This document shows positions 54,232 through 62,419 of a stretch of DNA of 64,000 bases, in pieces. A program made the translations under genes and the position numbers. The stretch's first letter is position 1; the number at the start of each line of letters is the position of its first letter. The notes beneath the pieces were generated by a model. The model was given only the letters and a program-made list of their open reading frames with translations. It made no database searches and had not been told where the DNA came from. The DNA is from Planctomycetes bacterium B3_Pla (GTDB taxonomy: Bacteria > Planctomycetota > Phycisphaerae > Sedimentisphaerales > Anaerobacaceae), in NCBI GenBank assembly GCA_005223045.1, contig NJBM01000022.1:31357-95356 (forward strand). The letters run 5' to 3'.

Positions 54232-56389
54232 TTATGACGTAGTAGTAATCGGGGCCGGCTCGGGGGGGCTGGTCGCCTGCAAGGTGGCCAACGGATTGGG
54301 CAGGAAGACGGCTCTTATCGAAAAAAGAAAGCTGGGCGGTGACTGTACCTGGTTCGGCTGTATCCCGAGCAAAACGCTCATCAAATCGGCCAACATCGCT
54401 CACGATACGACCCGGCTTCGGGAATTTGGATTGGAGCCTCGCGGTTCCGTTGAGTTCAATGCCGAGAAAGTTATGGCCCACGTCAGAGCGGTCGTCCAGG
54501 CTGACGCCGACGGCCATCCGCCGGAGTCGCTCGAAGCTGAGGGTATAAACGTTCTGTTCGGCCCGGCCCGGTTTCTGGATGACCATAGCCTGATGGTGGG
54601 TGAGAGAAAGATATCCTCGAAAAGATTCGTGGTCTGCACAGGCTCGCATCCGTTTGTTCCGCCTATACCGGGTCTTGATGACATTCCTTATCTGACTAAT
54701 ATGACAATCTTTGATCTTGAGGTTCTGCCCAAGTCGATGATTGTTCTGGGCGCGGGCCCTATCGGCATAGAACTTTCCGCCGCCCTGAATCGCCTTGGTG
54801 TGAAAGTCACAATCGTCCAGCGCTCGGCTAATATTCTCAAGAAAGACGACAGGGAGCTTGTTGACAGGCTTGTTGGGATACTGCGGAGCGAGGGTTTGGA
54901 GATACTTACCGAAACAAAGACAACCGGATTCTCGCGGCAGGGGGACAAAGTCATCGCCGCTATTGAAGATAAGGATGGCGAAAGATCACTTGAGTCGGAA
55001 TCGGTCCTGGTTGCCTTAGGCAGAAGGCCGAACCTGGATGGGCTGTCGCTGGAAAAGGCGGGCGTCGAATTTGATTCGAGCGGCATCAAAGTTGACCGGC
55101 ATCTCAGAACCACCGCAAGGAACATTTACGCTTGCGGCGACGTTGTGCCGCCATATCTGTTCACACACGTTGCAGAATACGAGGCGATAGTCGCCACTAC
55201 TAATGCGTGTTTCGGCCTGCCATTGAAGAAAGTCAATTACGACAATGTGCTCTGGACAACGTACACCGACCCCGAACTCGCACACGCGGGTCTGACCGAG
55301 GATCAGGCAAGGCAGCGATACGGCGACGAGATAAGAACCTATCGATGGGAGCACAAAGACGTCGATCGGGCGAAAACAGATTTGGCTCAAAACGGTCTGA
55401 GCAAGTTCATTTGTGACAGGAAGGGCAAGCTCCTGGGAATCCACATCCTCGGTCATGGCGCCGGCGAGCTGATGCACGAGGCGCAACTTGCCAAATCTTT
55501 AGGCTTGCCTTTTAGCAGGATTGCTTCGGTGATTCACGCTTACCCGTCATACTCGGATGCGGTGCGCCAACCAGCCAAGAAATGCTATGTTGACACTTTG
55601 CAGAACAACTTATTCATAAGGCTGATAAAGGTAATAACCGCCAAGAAGAATCGCAGACGCATAATCGTTGGAGTGGTCGTATTGGCTCTGATTGCAGGGC
55701 TGTTCTTTTCACCGGTTGGAGACTGGCTGAGGGCAACAACCAAGGCCTGGCTTGTTAGGGGACTCGAATGGACCCAGAGTTTAGGCGTTTGGGGTCCTGT
55801 CTTCGTAGTGGCGTTTTATATCGTTGCCTGTGTGCTGCTTCTACCCGGTTCGGTGCTGACGCTTGGCGCCGGTTTTCTCTTCCAGGTAGTTAGGGGCACA
55901 ATCGCCGTCTCGATAGGCAGCACATTAGGAGCGTGTGCCGCTTTTCTGGTTGGCCGAACGGTTGCTCGCAACTGGATAGCCGGCAAGGTTGCCAGGAACA
56001 AGAAGTTCGCCGCAATTGACGAAGCCGTGGCCCAGCAGGGGTTCAAGATCGTCCTGCTGACGCGGCTAAGTCCGGTCTTTCCTTTCAACCTTCTGAATTA
56101 TGCTTTCGGGCTGACGAAAATTTCGTTCTGGAAGTATGCTCTGGGCTCCTGGCTTGGCATGATACCCGGCACGATAATGTACGTCTATTTTGGGGCGGGA
56201 TTGCGTTCTCTTGCCGATGTTGCCGCCGGCGCAGTGGAAAAAGGTGCTGCGGGTAAGATATCCTTTTGGCTTGGCGGGCTTGTAACAGTAATCGTTACCG
56301 TGTTTATCACTCGCATTGCGCGTAATGCACTGAGACAGGCAGTCCCTCAAACCGGCGGAAAAGCGGCAGAAACAGAAATCGAACAATAA
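54224..56389 (+). CDS. Fusion of FAD-dependent disulfide reductase and VTT (TVP38/DedA) membrane domain
   Basis: The 721-residue product joins two proteins. Residues 1-465 are a pyridine nucleotide-disulfide reductase like mercuric reductase: FAD motif 'VVIGAGSGGLVA', redox pair Cys41/Cys46 in 'GGDCTWFGCIPSK', NAD(P) motif 'LGAGPIGIELS' and 'ACGDV'. There is no C-terminal Cys pair or HMA domain, so mercury reduction is unlikely. Residues about 480-700 have five or six membrane helices and the VTT signature ('LLPGSVLTLGAGFLFQ', 'SIGSTLGACAAFLVGR', 'LLTRLSPVFPFNLLNYAFG'), as in lipid scramblase-like TVP38 proteins. Fusion ties redox chemistry to membrane transport or lipid handling; inference only. 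Confidence 0.9.
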   Translation: MFDYDVVVIGAGSGGLVACKVANGLGRKTALIEKRKLGGDCTWFGCIPSKTLIKSANIAHDTTRLREFGLEPRGSVEFNAEKVMAHVRAVVQADADGHPPESLEAEGINVLFGPARFLDDHSLMVGERKISSKRFVVCTGSHPFVPPIPGLDDIPYLTNMTIFDLEVLPKSMIVLGAGPIGIELSAALNRLGVKVTIVQRSANILKKDDRELVDRLVGILRSEGLEILTETKTTGFSRQGDKVIAAIEDKDGERSLESESVLVALGRRPNLDGLSLEKAGVEFDSSGIKVDRHLRTTARNIYACGDVVPPYLFTHVAEYEAIVATTNACFGLPLKKVNYDNVLWTTYTDPELAHAGLTEDQARQRYGDEIRTYRWEHKDVDRAKTDLAQNGLSKFICDRKGKLLGIHILGHGAGELMHEAQLAKSLGLPFSRIASVIHAYPSYSDAVRQPAKKCYVDTLQNNLFIRLIKVITAKKNRRRIIVGVVVLALIAGLFFSPVGDWLRATTKAWLVRGLEWTQSLGVWGPVFVVAFYIVACVLLLPGSVLTLGAGFLFQVVRGTIAVSIGSTLGACAAFLVGRTVARNWIAGKVARNKKFAAIDEAVAQQGFKIVLLTRLSPVFPFNLLNYAFGLTKISFWKYALGSWLGMIPGTIMYVYFGAGLRSLADVAAGAVEKGAAGKISFWLGGLVTVIVTVFITRIARNALRQAVPQTGGKAAETEIEQ

Positions 56390-56412
56390 GCCCGACTCAA
56401 GGAGCGATATAG

Positions 56413-57354
56413 ATGGCGGGAAAATTCAGATACGATGTTATCCGCCGGTGGGAAGGCAATCCGATGATAACCATCGAGGACATACCTTTCCCCTGCAATA
56501 CGGTTTTCAACGCGGCTTGTGCAAAGTACGATGGCCAATACATTCTCCTTCTGCGCGTCGAAGATCTAACCGGACGGTCCGTCTTTGCCCTGGCCCGCGG
56601 CAACGATGGGTATCACTTTAAGCTTGAGCCGGAACCGGTGATGACGCCATGCAAGGGGCAGGGCTGTTTTGGCGAGTACGAAAAGAAAGGCATCGAAGAC
56701 CCCCGGATTACCGAAATAGACGGCACGTTCTACATTATGTACACTGCCGTCTCGCCTTACGGGCCGCTGCTGGCGCTGGCGAAGACGACGGATTTCAGGG
56801 AATTCGAGCGTATCGCTCTGATCAGCGAGCCTGAGAACAAGGACGGCACTCTTTTCCCGGAGAAAATAAACGGAAAATATGCTCGCTTCGACAGGCCCGT
56901 GGCCGGCGGCATCGCCAATATCTGGATTTCATACTCCGACGACCTGATAACCTGGGGCAACTCCCGCTGTGTAATGACGGTCCGGGACGATCATTGGGAC
57001 TCATGGCGGATCGGCGCTTCTTCGCAGCCGATCAAGATCGAAGACGGCTGGCTCCTGATCTATCATGGCGTCAAGGCGGCCTCCAGCGGGCCGATATACA
57101 GGCTTGGTGCAGCCGTGCTGGCCTACGACGATCCGTCTAAAGTGCTTTGTCGAAGCGCCATCCCGATTCTTTCGCCGCGAGAGTATTACGAGCGCGTGGG
57201 CGATGTGAATAACGTGGTGTTCTCATGCGGCGCCATACTTGAAGATGACGGCGAGGAATTGAAGGTGTATTATGGCGCTTCGGATACTTCGATCTGCATC
57301 GGTACGGCAAAAGTCAATGAATTGATGCAGTTCTGCACGATTGGAGGACACTAA
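56413..57354 (+). CDS. GH130-type mannoside phosphorylase
   Basis: The 313-residue product is a full-length GH130 five-bladed beta-propeller: 'WEGNPMITIEDIP', 'NTVFNAACAKYDGQYILLLRVED', 'GIEDPRITEIDGTFYIMYTA', 'ALFPEKINGKYARFDRP' type block (here 'GTLFPEKINGKYARFDRP') and 'GWLLIYHGVKAAS' followed by 'YRLGAAVLAYDDP'. The family phosphorolyses or hydrolyses beta-mannosides, using inorganic phosphate and the catalytic Asp of 'IEDPR'. AAGGAG precedes the ATG. It lies 23 bases after the fusion gene and may share its transcript. Confidence 0.93.
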   Translation: MAGKFRYDVIRRWEGNPMITIEDIPFPCNTVFNAACAKYDGQYILLLRVEDLTGRSVFALARGNDGYHFKLEPEPVMTPCKGQGCFGEYEKKGIEDPRITEIDGTFYIMYTAVSPYGPLLALAKTTDFREFERIALISEPENKDGTLFPEKINGKYARFDRPVAGGIANIWISYSDDLITWGNSRCVMTVRDDHWDSWRIGASSQPIKIEDGWLLIYHGVKAASSGPIYRLGAAVLAYDDPSKVLCRSAIPILSPREYYERVGDVNNVVFSCGAILEDDGEELKVYYGASDTSICIGTAKVNELMQFCTIGGH

Positions 57355-57389
57355 CGGCTTGTTATTTAGACCGGGTCGGCTGAATTCTG

Positions 57390-57599
57390 TCATAACTCGG
57401 CAGGCATACACAGATTCTTTTTGCTCCCGGCTTTCTTGCCGCAACGTCCGCACCGGAATTTCGGGTCTTCGATCAGGGCCTTGTAGTCCTGCTCTTCGGT
57501 TAAATGAAAGCTCTGTGACATGAGATAGCACAAGTGCTGCGTGTGTGAATCAGTATCACATTCCAAATCGTGCTGTGGTTTTTCTTCCGACATTGGCAT
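57390..57599 (-). CDS. Small zinc-binding-type protein of unknown function
   Basis: From the ATG at 57599 (AAAGGA just upstream) the product is 69 residues. The conserved block 'SQSFHLTEEQDYKALIEDPK' is followed by 'FRCGRCGKKAGSKKNLC', a Cys-x2-Cys-x10-Cys arrangement that suggests a metal knuckle. A second, decayed copy of the HLTEEQDYKALIE segment lies at 58603-58725. The function is unknown. Confidence 0.65.
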   Translation of the reverse strand: MPMSEEKPQHDLECDTDSHTQHLCYLMSQSFHLTEEQDYKALIEDPKFRCGRCGKKAGSKKNLCMPAEL

Positions 57600-57747
57600 T
57601 GATTCCTTTCTTACTATGCTCTCTTGCCGTCCTATCGACGGCGACAATATACTCTACGTGGCAGAGCCTGCCAACGTTCGTCTCGGTCCGGCAATGGTCA
57701 AAGGATTTTGTGAGTTTCTCCCAGAAAAGCCAAATCGGCGTGTTCCC

Positions 57748-57773
57748 GGCAGGCTCTGAGAGTAGTCGAAGGG
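57748..57773. repeat. Partial CCCTTCGAC-type palindromic repeat
   Basis: GGCAGGCTCTGAG and GTCGAAGGG match the right half of the palindromes at 61711-61753 and 12409-12450. The stretch 57600-57943 otherwise shows no gene. Confidence 0.55.
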
Positions 57774-57943
57774 ATGGTGGCATTGGCAAAATCCTAATGA
57801 CCGTGTATTATATGGAGAATGTGGTGCGGTTGAGCGTATTACCGTGAAGGAAGTACTGCAGGCGGTATGTGGATTATGGGGACCGAGCATAATGTGTCCT
57901 GGTTCAAGGAACTTGGGTAAACCAAGGTAAGGGAGATTGTCGC

Positions 57944-58567
57944 ATGAGAAGATATCTGGGAACCGCCCTTATTGTTCTTAGTGTGATCTGCATACTGGCA
58001 ACGCTTTCTTCGATTTGGTGGTGGATTTCACATCCTTCCCAACATCCCAGCGAGGATCGTCGCAGAGTGGATGCCTTGAGTTCTGCCATCGTCTTTGGTA
58101 TTTTAGGCGTCCTGGAAAGTCTATTGATTATTATAGGGCTGTATCTGCGCCGCCCTTTGAAACCCAGACGTGACGATGGGGCTGGAGTACATGGAAGCAG
58201 GCGGCTACTTCCTTTCGCGATATATCTTAGCGGGAGTATTGGCATTGCGATGCTGGGCTCTCTCGCTTTCCTAAGGCATATCAATATCGGGCCGTTGGGG
58301 TTCTTAGTGATTCCGCCTTCGATTCTCTTTCAATTCGCACTCGCCCCACTCGGATTCAAGCTGGGCCCGGGTATGACAAGAAATGTTCTCTTGGTAGTAT
58401 TCCATATAGTTTACTTCACGGCCATGCTGTACCCTGTGTATCGCATTGTTACTCTCGACCGGGCCCGGGAAAGAGCGCGCGTAAAACGAATGAAGATCAT
58501 TTTGATACTTTTTTGCGGTCTGCATTTGCTTGTTGTGTTGTTCCTTATGGTCGTGGCGAGAGCTTGA
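57944..58567 (+). CDS. Integral membrane protein of unknown function
   Basis: The 207-residue product has about five hydrophobic segments (residues 5-27, 45-66, 83-103, 108-135 and 182-205) and a charged loop 'LRRPLKPRRDDG'. No family is recognised and no catalytic motif is seen. AAGGGAG precedes the ATG. It stands between the small zinc-type gene and a decayed copy of it on the other strand. Confidence 0.65.
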   Translation: MRRYLGTALIVLSVICILATLSSIWWWISHPSQHPSEDRRRVDALSSAIVFGILGVLESLLIIIGLYLRRPLKPRRDDGAGVHGSRRLLPFAIYLSGSIGIAMLGSLAFLRHINIGPLGFLVIPPSILFQFALAPLGFKLGPGMTRNVLLVVFHIVYFTAMLYPVYRIVTLDRARERARVKRMKIILILFCGLHLLVVLFLMVVARA

Positions 58568-58602
58568 AATTCCCTTTGGGATTACTAAGGACGCACCAAA
58601 CT

Positions 58603-58725
58603 TTATGCTACCTCTCTTTCAGGGCCAGCGCCATGCCTTGCGGCGCAGACGTTGACTTCGATCAGAGCCTTGTAGTCCTGCTCTTCGGTTAGATGCAAAC
58701 AGATCTTGCACACCGAAGGGGCAAA
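58603..58725 (-). pseudogene. Decayed paralogue of the 57390 zinc-type gene
   Basis: 'HLTEEQDYKALIE' is encoded by DNA nearly identical to 57467-57505, but it is followed by unrelated 'VNVCAARHGAG' and lacks the CxxC knuckle. The frame upstream has no start with a ribosome site. A partial duplication or remnant. Confidence 0.6.
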
Positions 58726-58805
58726 TGGTATTATAATGAGCAGATAAATTGCGCGGCACAGCGCTATTACCGGCCTTTCACGATGCCTGATTGATGAGGT
58801 GAAGC

Positions 58806-60272
58806 ATGATAAGCAGGATTTCGCGAAGACATTTTTTGGCAAGCTCCCTTTACGCCGGCGCGGCGACAATAGTCCCGCGGTCCAGGGTCATGGGAGCTAA
58901 TAACGATATCCGAATGGGGATTGTCGGATTAGGCTCGTTCGTCAAGATCGGCGGCAAGGGCAGGGGGGACCTGAGAGATTTTCGCAAGATTCCGGGTGTG
59001 CGCATAGCCGCGATATGCGATTGCGACAGGGACCATGTTGCGCCTGTTCTAAAGGAGTGCAACGACAAAGGCGAGAGAGTCAAGGCCTATACGGATGTTC
59101 GAGAACTGCTGGACAACAAAGAGATCGACGCCGTCAGTATCACCACGCCTAATCATTGGCATTCGTTGATTGCTATATGGGCCTGCCAGGCGGGAAAGGA
59201 TGTATTCGTCCAAAAGCCCGCGTCGCACAATATTTTCGAGGGCCGCAAGATGGTCGAGGCCGCCGCTAAGTACAACCGGGTCGTGCAGGCTACTCACGGC
59301 CCGCGCTCGAACGGTGCGTTGGAGGCCGCTTTCGAGTACGCGCGGAAGGGCAATCTCGGCAAAATGCTCTACGTGCACGGCCTCAATTACAGGCCGCGAA
59401 TGAGCATCGGCAAAGTCACAGGTCCGCAGCCTGTCCCCGAGAGCTGTGACTATAATCTGTGGTGCGGCCCGGCGCCGAAGAAAACCTTGATGCGAGAGAA
59501 TCTCCATTATGACTGGCATTGGGACTGGGACACCGGCAACGGCGATCTGGGGAACATGGGAATTCACTTTGTCGATTCGTGCCGCTGGGCCGTCGATCAG
59601 ATGGAACTGCCCAAACGCGTGATCGGCATCGGAGGACGATTCGCCTACGACGACGACGGCCAGACACCCAACACCCTGATTACCCTGCTGGACTACGAAC
59701 CCGTGCCGATACTGTTCGAGGTTCGCGGCCTGCCAAAGAGCAAATCTGTCCACGACCAGAAGTGGTCCCGGAACATGGACACGTATCTCGGCGAAAAATT
59801 CGGGGCGGTCGTCCATTGCGAAAACGGCTACGTCCTCAACGGCGCCGCCTACGACAAGAAGGGCGAGCTGATCGAGGAATTCACATCCGACAGAATCAGC
59901 ACCAAGCAGAACTTCATCGACGTGATGCGAAATAGAAAGACCGGCGAGCTGTACACCGACGCCCTCGACGGGCATCTCTCCTGCGGCCTGCTCCACATGG
60001 CGAACATCTCCTACCGTCTCGGCAGAGAAACACGCCCGGGGCGAATCCGCGAGACCATCCGGGGCAACAAAGTGTTCGCAAAATCGTTCGACCGCATCGC
60101 GGCCCATCTCGATGCCAACGGCGTCGATCTGAAAGAAACGCCCGCGGCGCTCGGTCCCATGCTGGAATTCAACCCCAGGGCGGAAAAATTCGTGGGTGAG
60201 TTCAGTCAAGACGCAAACAGGCTGGTGTCACGCGATTATCGAAAACCATTTGTAGTACCGGAGAAGGTATAG
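58806..60272 (+). CDS. Exported Gfo/Idh/MocA family oxidoreductase
   Basis: The 488-residue product has a Tat-like signal (ISRRHFLASSLYAGAATI) and a Rossmann domain ('IRMGIVGLGSF', 'GVRIAAICDCDRDH', 'DAVSITTPNHWHSLIAIWACQAGKDVFVQKPAS', quoted in part). The 'QKPAS' motif supplies the conserved Lys-Pro that contacts the nicotinamide. The C-terminal alpha/beta domain contains 'GNGDLGNMGIHFVDSCRWAV'. Members dehydrogenate or epimerise sugars and inositols, and some are glycosidases that work through oxidation. Export by Tat with a bound cofactor is usual for this planctomycete clade. GAGGTG precedes the ATG. Confidence 0.93.
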   Translation: MISRISRRHFLASSLYAGAATIVPRSRVMGANNDIRMGIVGLGSFVKIGGKGRGDLRDFRKIPGVRIAAICDCDRDHVAPVLKECNDKGERVKAYTDVRELLDNKEIDAVSITTPNHWHSLIAIWACQAGKDVFVQKPASHNIFEGRKMVEAAAKYNRVVQATHGPRSNGALEAAFEYARKGNLGKMLYVHGLNYRPRMSIGKVTGPQPVPESCDYNLWCGPAPKKTLMRENLHYDWHWDWDTGNGDLGNMGIHFVDSCRWAVDQMELPKRVIGIGGRFAYDDDGQTPNTLITLLDYEPVPILFEVRGLPKSKSVHDQKWSRNMDTYLGEKFGAVVHCENGYVLNGAAYDKKGELIEEFTSDRISTKQNFIDVMRNRKTGELYTDALDGHLSCGLLHMANISYRLGRETRPGRIRETIRGNKVFAKSFDRIAAHLDANGVDLKETPAALGPMLEFNPRAEKFVGEFSQDANRLVSRDYRKPFVVPEKV

Positions 60273-60366
60273 AAACGGCACGACTCCGGAACAGGCTGAG
60301 ATAGAACAAGAGAGCAAGAAAACAAAAGAAAACAGTAATTAATAGGTGAATTTAATAGGTGGCTGT

Positions 60367-60521
60367 GGGGCTGTTGAAAAAGGTGAGATTGCTTCGTCGC
60401 TCCGCTCCTCGCAATGACAAAGGATCTATTTTTACGTCATTGCGAGCCAGGCCCCAAGGAGCCGATTCAAAGAATCGCGCGGCAATCTCAGGCGTCACGA
60501 TGGGACTTTTTCAACAGCCCC
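60367..60521. mobile_element. 155-bp MITE with GGGGCTGTTGAAAAAG ends
   Basis: The left end GGGGCTGTTGAAAAAG and the right end GGGACTTTTTCAACAGCCCC are inverted repeats. The interior contains TTGCTTCGTCGC, CAATGACAAA and CATTGCGAG blocks. No gene. This is the minimal member of the family also found at 36765 and 61668, and its ends match the insertion sequence at 63874. Confidence 0.85.
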
Positions 60522-60555
60522 ACTATCCATAGTTTTCCTAAGAAAGGACGCTTTT

Positions 60556-61590
60556 ATGAGGCCAAAACTCACTATTATCTGCGTCTCGTTCCTCCTGGCT
60601 CTGTCATCGGCCAATGCAACGGTCCCTTCCCGATACGCGAGGAAATCCGCCGAATGGCTCCGGAGCGAGGAAGGCCGCCGGATTGCCGACAATGTCGTCA
60701 CGTGGCAGTCGTCGCACGGCAGTTGGCCCAAGAACCGCGACACGGCGTCTCTCCCGTTTGAAGGCGAGAGCGACGATCTGAACGGAACGTTCGATAACGG
60801 CGCCACCACCGGCGAGCTGTGGTTTCTGGCCCGGGCGTTCCGCGCGACAAACGAACCACGCTACAAACAGGCGTTTTTCAAAGGTCTCGATCACATTCTT
60901 AGAGCTCAGTACCCGATCGGTGGATGGCCTCAGTTTTATCCGCCAAGTCGCGGCTATCATCGCCACATCACGTTCAACGACAATTCCATGGTGCGCATTC
61001 TCGAGTTTCTCAGGGATGTTGCCGAGTCCTCCGACTATGCGTTCCTGGAAACTGATCGCCGCGCCGCCGCCAGGGCCGCATTCGACAGAGGCATCAAGTG
61101 CATTCTGGACTGTCAGATCGTCGTCAACGGCAAGCGGACGGTCTGGTGTGCTCAACATGATGAAATGGATCTGCGTCCCCGCCCGGCACGCTCCTATGAG
61201 TTGGAATCACTGAGCGGCGCAGAAAGCGCGGCGATCCTCAAGCTGCTCATGAGCCTCGACAATCCCAGCCCCGAGATTCAACGAGCGATCCGAGCCGGCG
61301 CGGCATGGTATGAATCCGCGAAGATCACGGGCATCCGAATCGAACGAGTGCGACGTGACCGCGTGGTCGTCGAAGATCCGAAGGCTGCTCCGATCTGGGC
61401 GAGGTTCTACGAGATCAAAACCAATCGCCCGTTCTTCTGCGGCCGGGACGGCGTCAAGAAGTATCGCTTGTCCGAAATCGAAGCTGAACGCCGGGGTGGC
61501 TACTCCTGGTACGGTGGGTGGGGCAAAAACGTCGCCGAAGCCTACGATAAGTGGAAGGAACAGTGGTTGGGCACGGAGGATGCGCGATAG
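60556..61590 (+). CDS. Secreted PL10-type pectate lyase
   Basis: The 344-residue product has a signal peptide (to about 22) and the polysaccharide lyase family 10 fold: 'WLRSEEGRRIADNVVTWQSSHGSWPKN', 'GTFDNGATTGELWFLARAF', 'YPIGGWPQFYPPSRGYHRHITFND' and 'GGYSWYGGWGKNVAEAYDKW', given in short pieces. The Arg, Asp and Asn clusters correspond to the calcium-dependent active site. It cleaves polygalacturonate by beta-elimination. AAAGGA precedes the ATG. It is flanked on both sides by MITE copies. Confidence 0.93.
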   Translation: MRPKLTIICVSFLLALSSANATVPSRYARKSAEWLRSEEGRRIADNVVTWQSSHGSWPKNRDTASLPFEGESDDLNGTFDNGATTGELWFLARAFRATNEPRYKQAFFKGLDHILRAQYPIGGWPQFYPPSRGYHRHITFNDNSMVRILEFLRDVAESSDYAFLETDRRAAARAAFDRGIKCILDCQIVVNGKRTVWCAQHDEMDLRPRPARSYELESLSGAESAAILKLLMSLDNPSPEIQRAIRAGAAWYESAKITGIRIERVRRDRVVVEDPKAAPIWARFYEIKTNRPFFCGRDGVKKYRLSEIEAERRGGYSWYGGWGKNVAEAYDKWKEQWLGTEDAR

Positions 61591-61667
61591 CGCGTCCCGG
61601 CCCGCCCATAACAGTCGATGGGAGGCTGCTAAACGGCTCAACAATTCTTAATAAAACTAGGGACAAC

Positions 61668-61869
61668 GGGGCTGTTGAAAAAGGTGAGATTGCTTCGTCG
61701 CGCAGTTTATCCCTTCGACACACTCAGGGCAGGCTCTGAGCACGGTCGAAGGGCTCCTCGCAATGACAAAAGGTCCATTTTTACGTCATTGTGAGCCAGG
61801 CCCCAAGGAGCCGATTCGCAGAATCGCACAGTAATCTCAGGCGTTACGGCGGGACTTTTTCAACAAACC
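61668..61869. mobile_element. About 200-bp MITE of the GGGGCTGTTG family with nested insert
   Basis: The left end GGGGCTGTTGAAAAAG matches the 60367 element, as does the body, but a 43-bp palindrome (61711-61753) interrupts it. The right end is eroded (CAACAAACC). The flank TAGGGACA just left of the element is shared with the left flank of the insertion sequence at 63874. Confidence 0.75.
61711..61753. repeat. Nested palindrome CCCTTCGAC...GTCGAAGGG
   Basis: Outer arms CCCTTCGAC (61711-61719) and GTCGAAGGG (61745-61753), inner arms CTCAG and CTGAG. It sits inside the 61668 MITE; related copies at 12409-12450 and 57748-57773. Confidence 0.75.
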
Positions 61870-61894
61870 GTCAGGACTCTGTTTGGAGGACACA

Positions 61895-62320
61895 ATGAGA
61901 ATTATTATCCAGTCGAACGTCATTTTAATGAGCATCCTGTTAGTTGCTCAATTGGCTTTGGCGGAGTCATCGAAGAACAACAGTGTCGAATCGGGAGAAC
62001 TTACTTTCAATAGGCAAGAAAACAGCCTTGAGCACAATGAACTTGCCAAAAGATTCCAATATCCACCAGACTCAGCCCGCCCGGGCGTGTATTGGTATTT
62101 CATGGACGGCAATCTGAATCGAGAAGAAATGACGGCCGATCTGGAAGCGATGAAGGAGGCCGGTATTGGCAATCTAGTTTTTCTGGAGGTCAATGTTGGC
62201 GTGCCGCGCGGTCCAGTGGATTTCATGAGCGAACAGTGGCAGAATCTCTTTGCCTACGCCGTTCGCCAAGCGGAGCGGTTGGGTATTGAGATTGCTTTGT
62301 CGCTACGCCCCTCGCAATGA
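61895..62320 (+). pseudogene. GH106-type alpha-L-rhamnosidase, truncated after 141 codons
   Basis: The ATG at 61895 follows GGAGG. A signal peptide (to about 24) precedes 'RFQYPPDSARPGVYWYFMDG', 'MTADLEAMKEAGIGNLVFLEV', 'GVPRGPVDFMSEQW' and 'AVRQAERLGIEIAL', the beginning of the GH106 rhamnosidase family, whose members are normally more than 800 residues. At about 62293 the sequence passes into the dispersed TCGCAATGACA repeat and a stop follows at once. The catalytic part is gone. Confidence 0.85.
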
Positions 62321-62419
62321 CAGAAGATCCTCAGCGTGACAGATTGTTGAAGCAAACAGTAGTAAAAGGATTGTCTTCTTCATTGTATACTTTCCGAGAG
62401 ACTTTATTTTCACAGGCGC

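Noticed and set aside
54224..56389. Mercury-resistance gene (merA)
   Set aside because: No HMA domain, no C-terminal Cys pair and no mer genes nearby; the neighbours are DUF547 and DUF2064.
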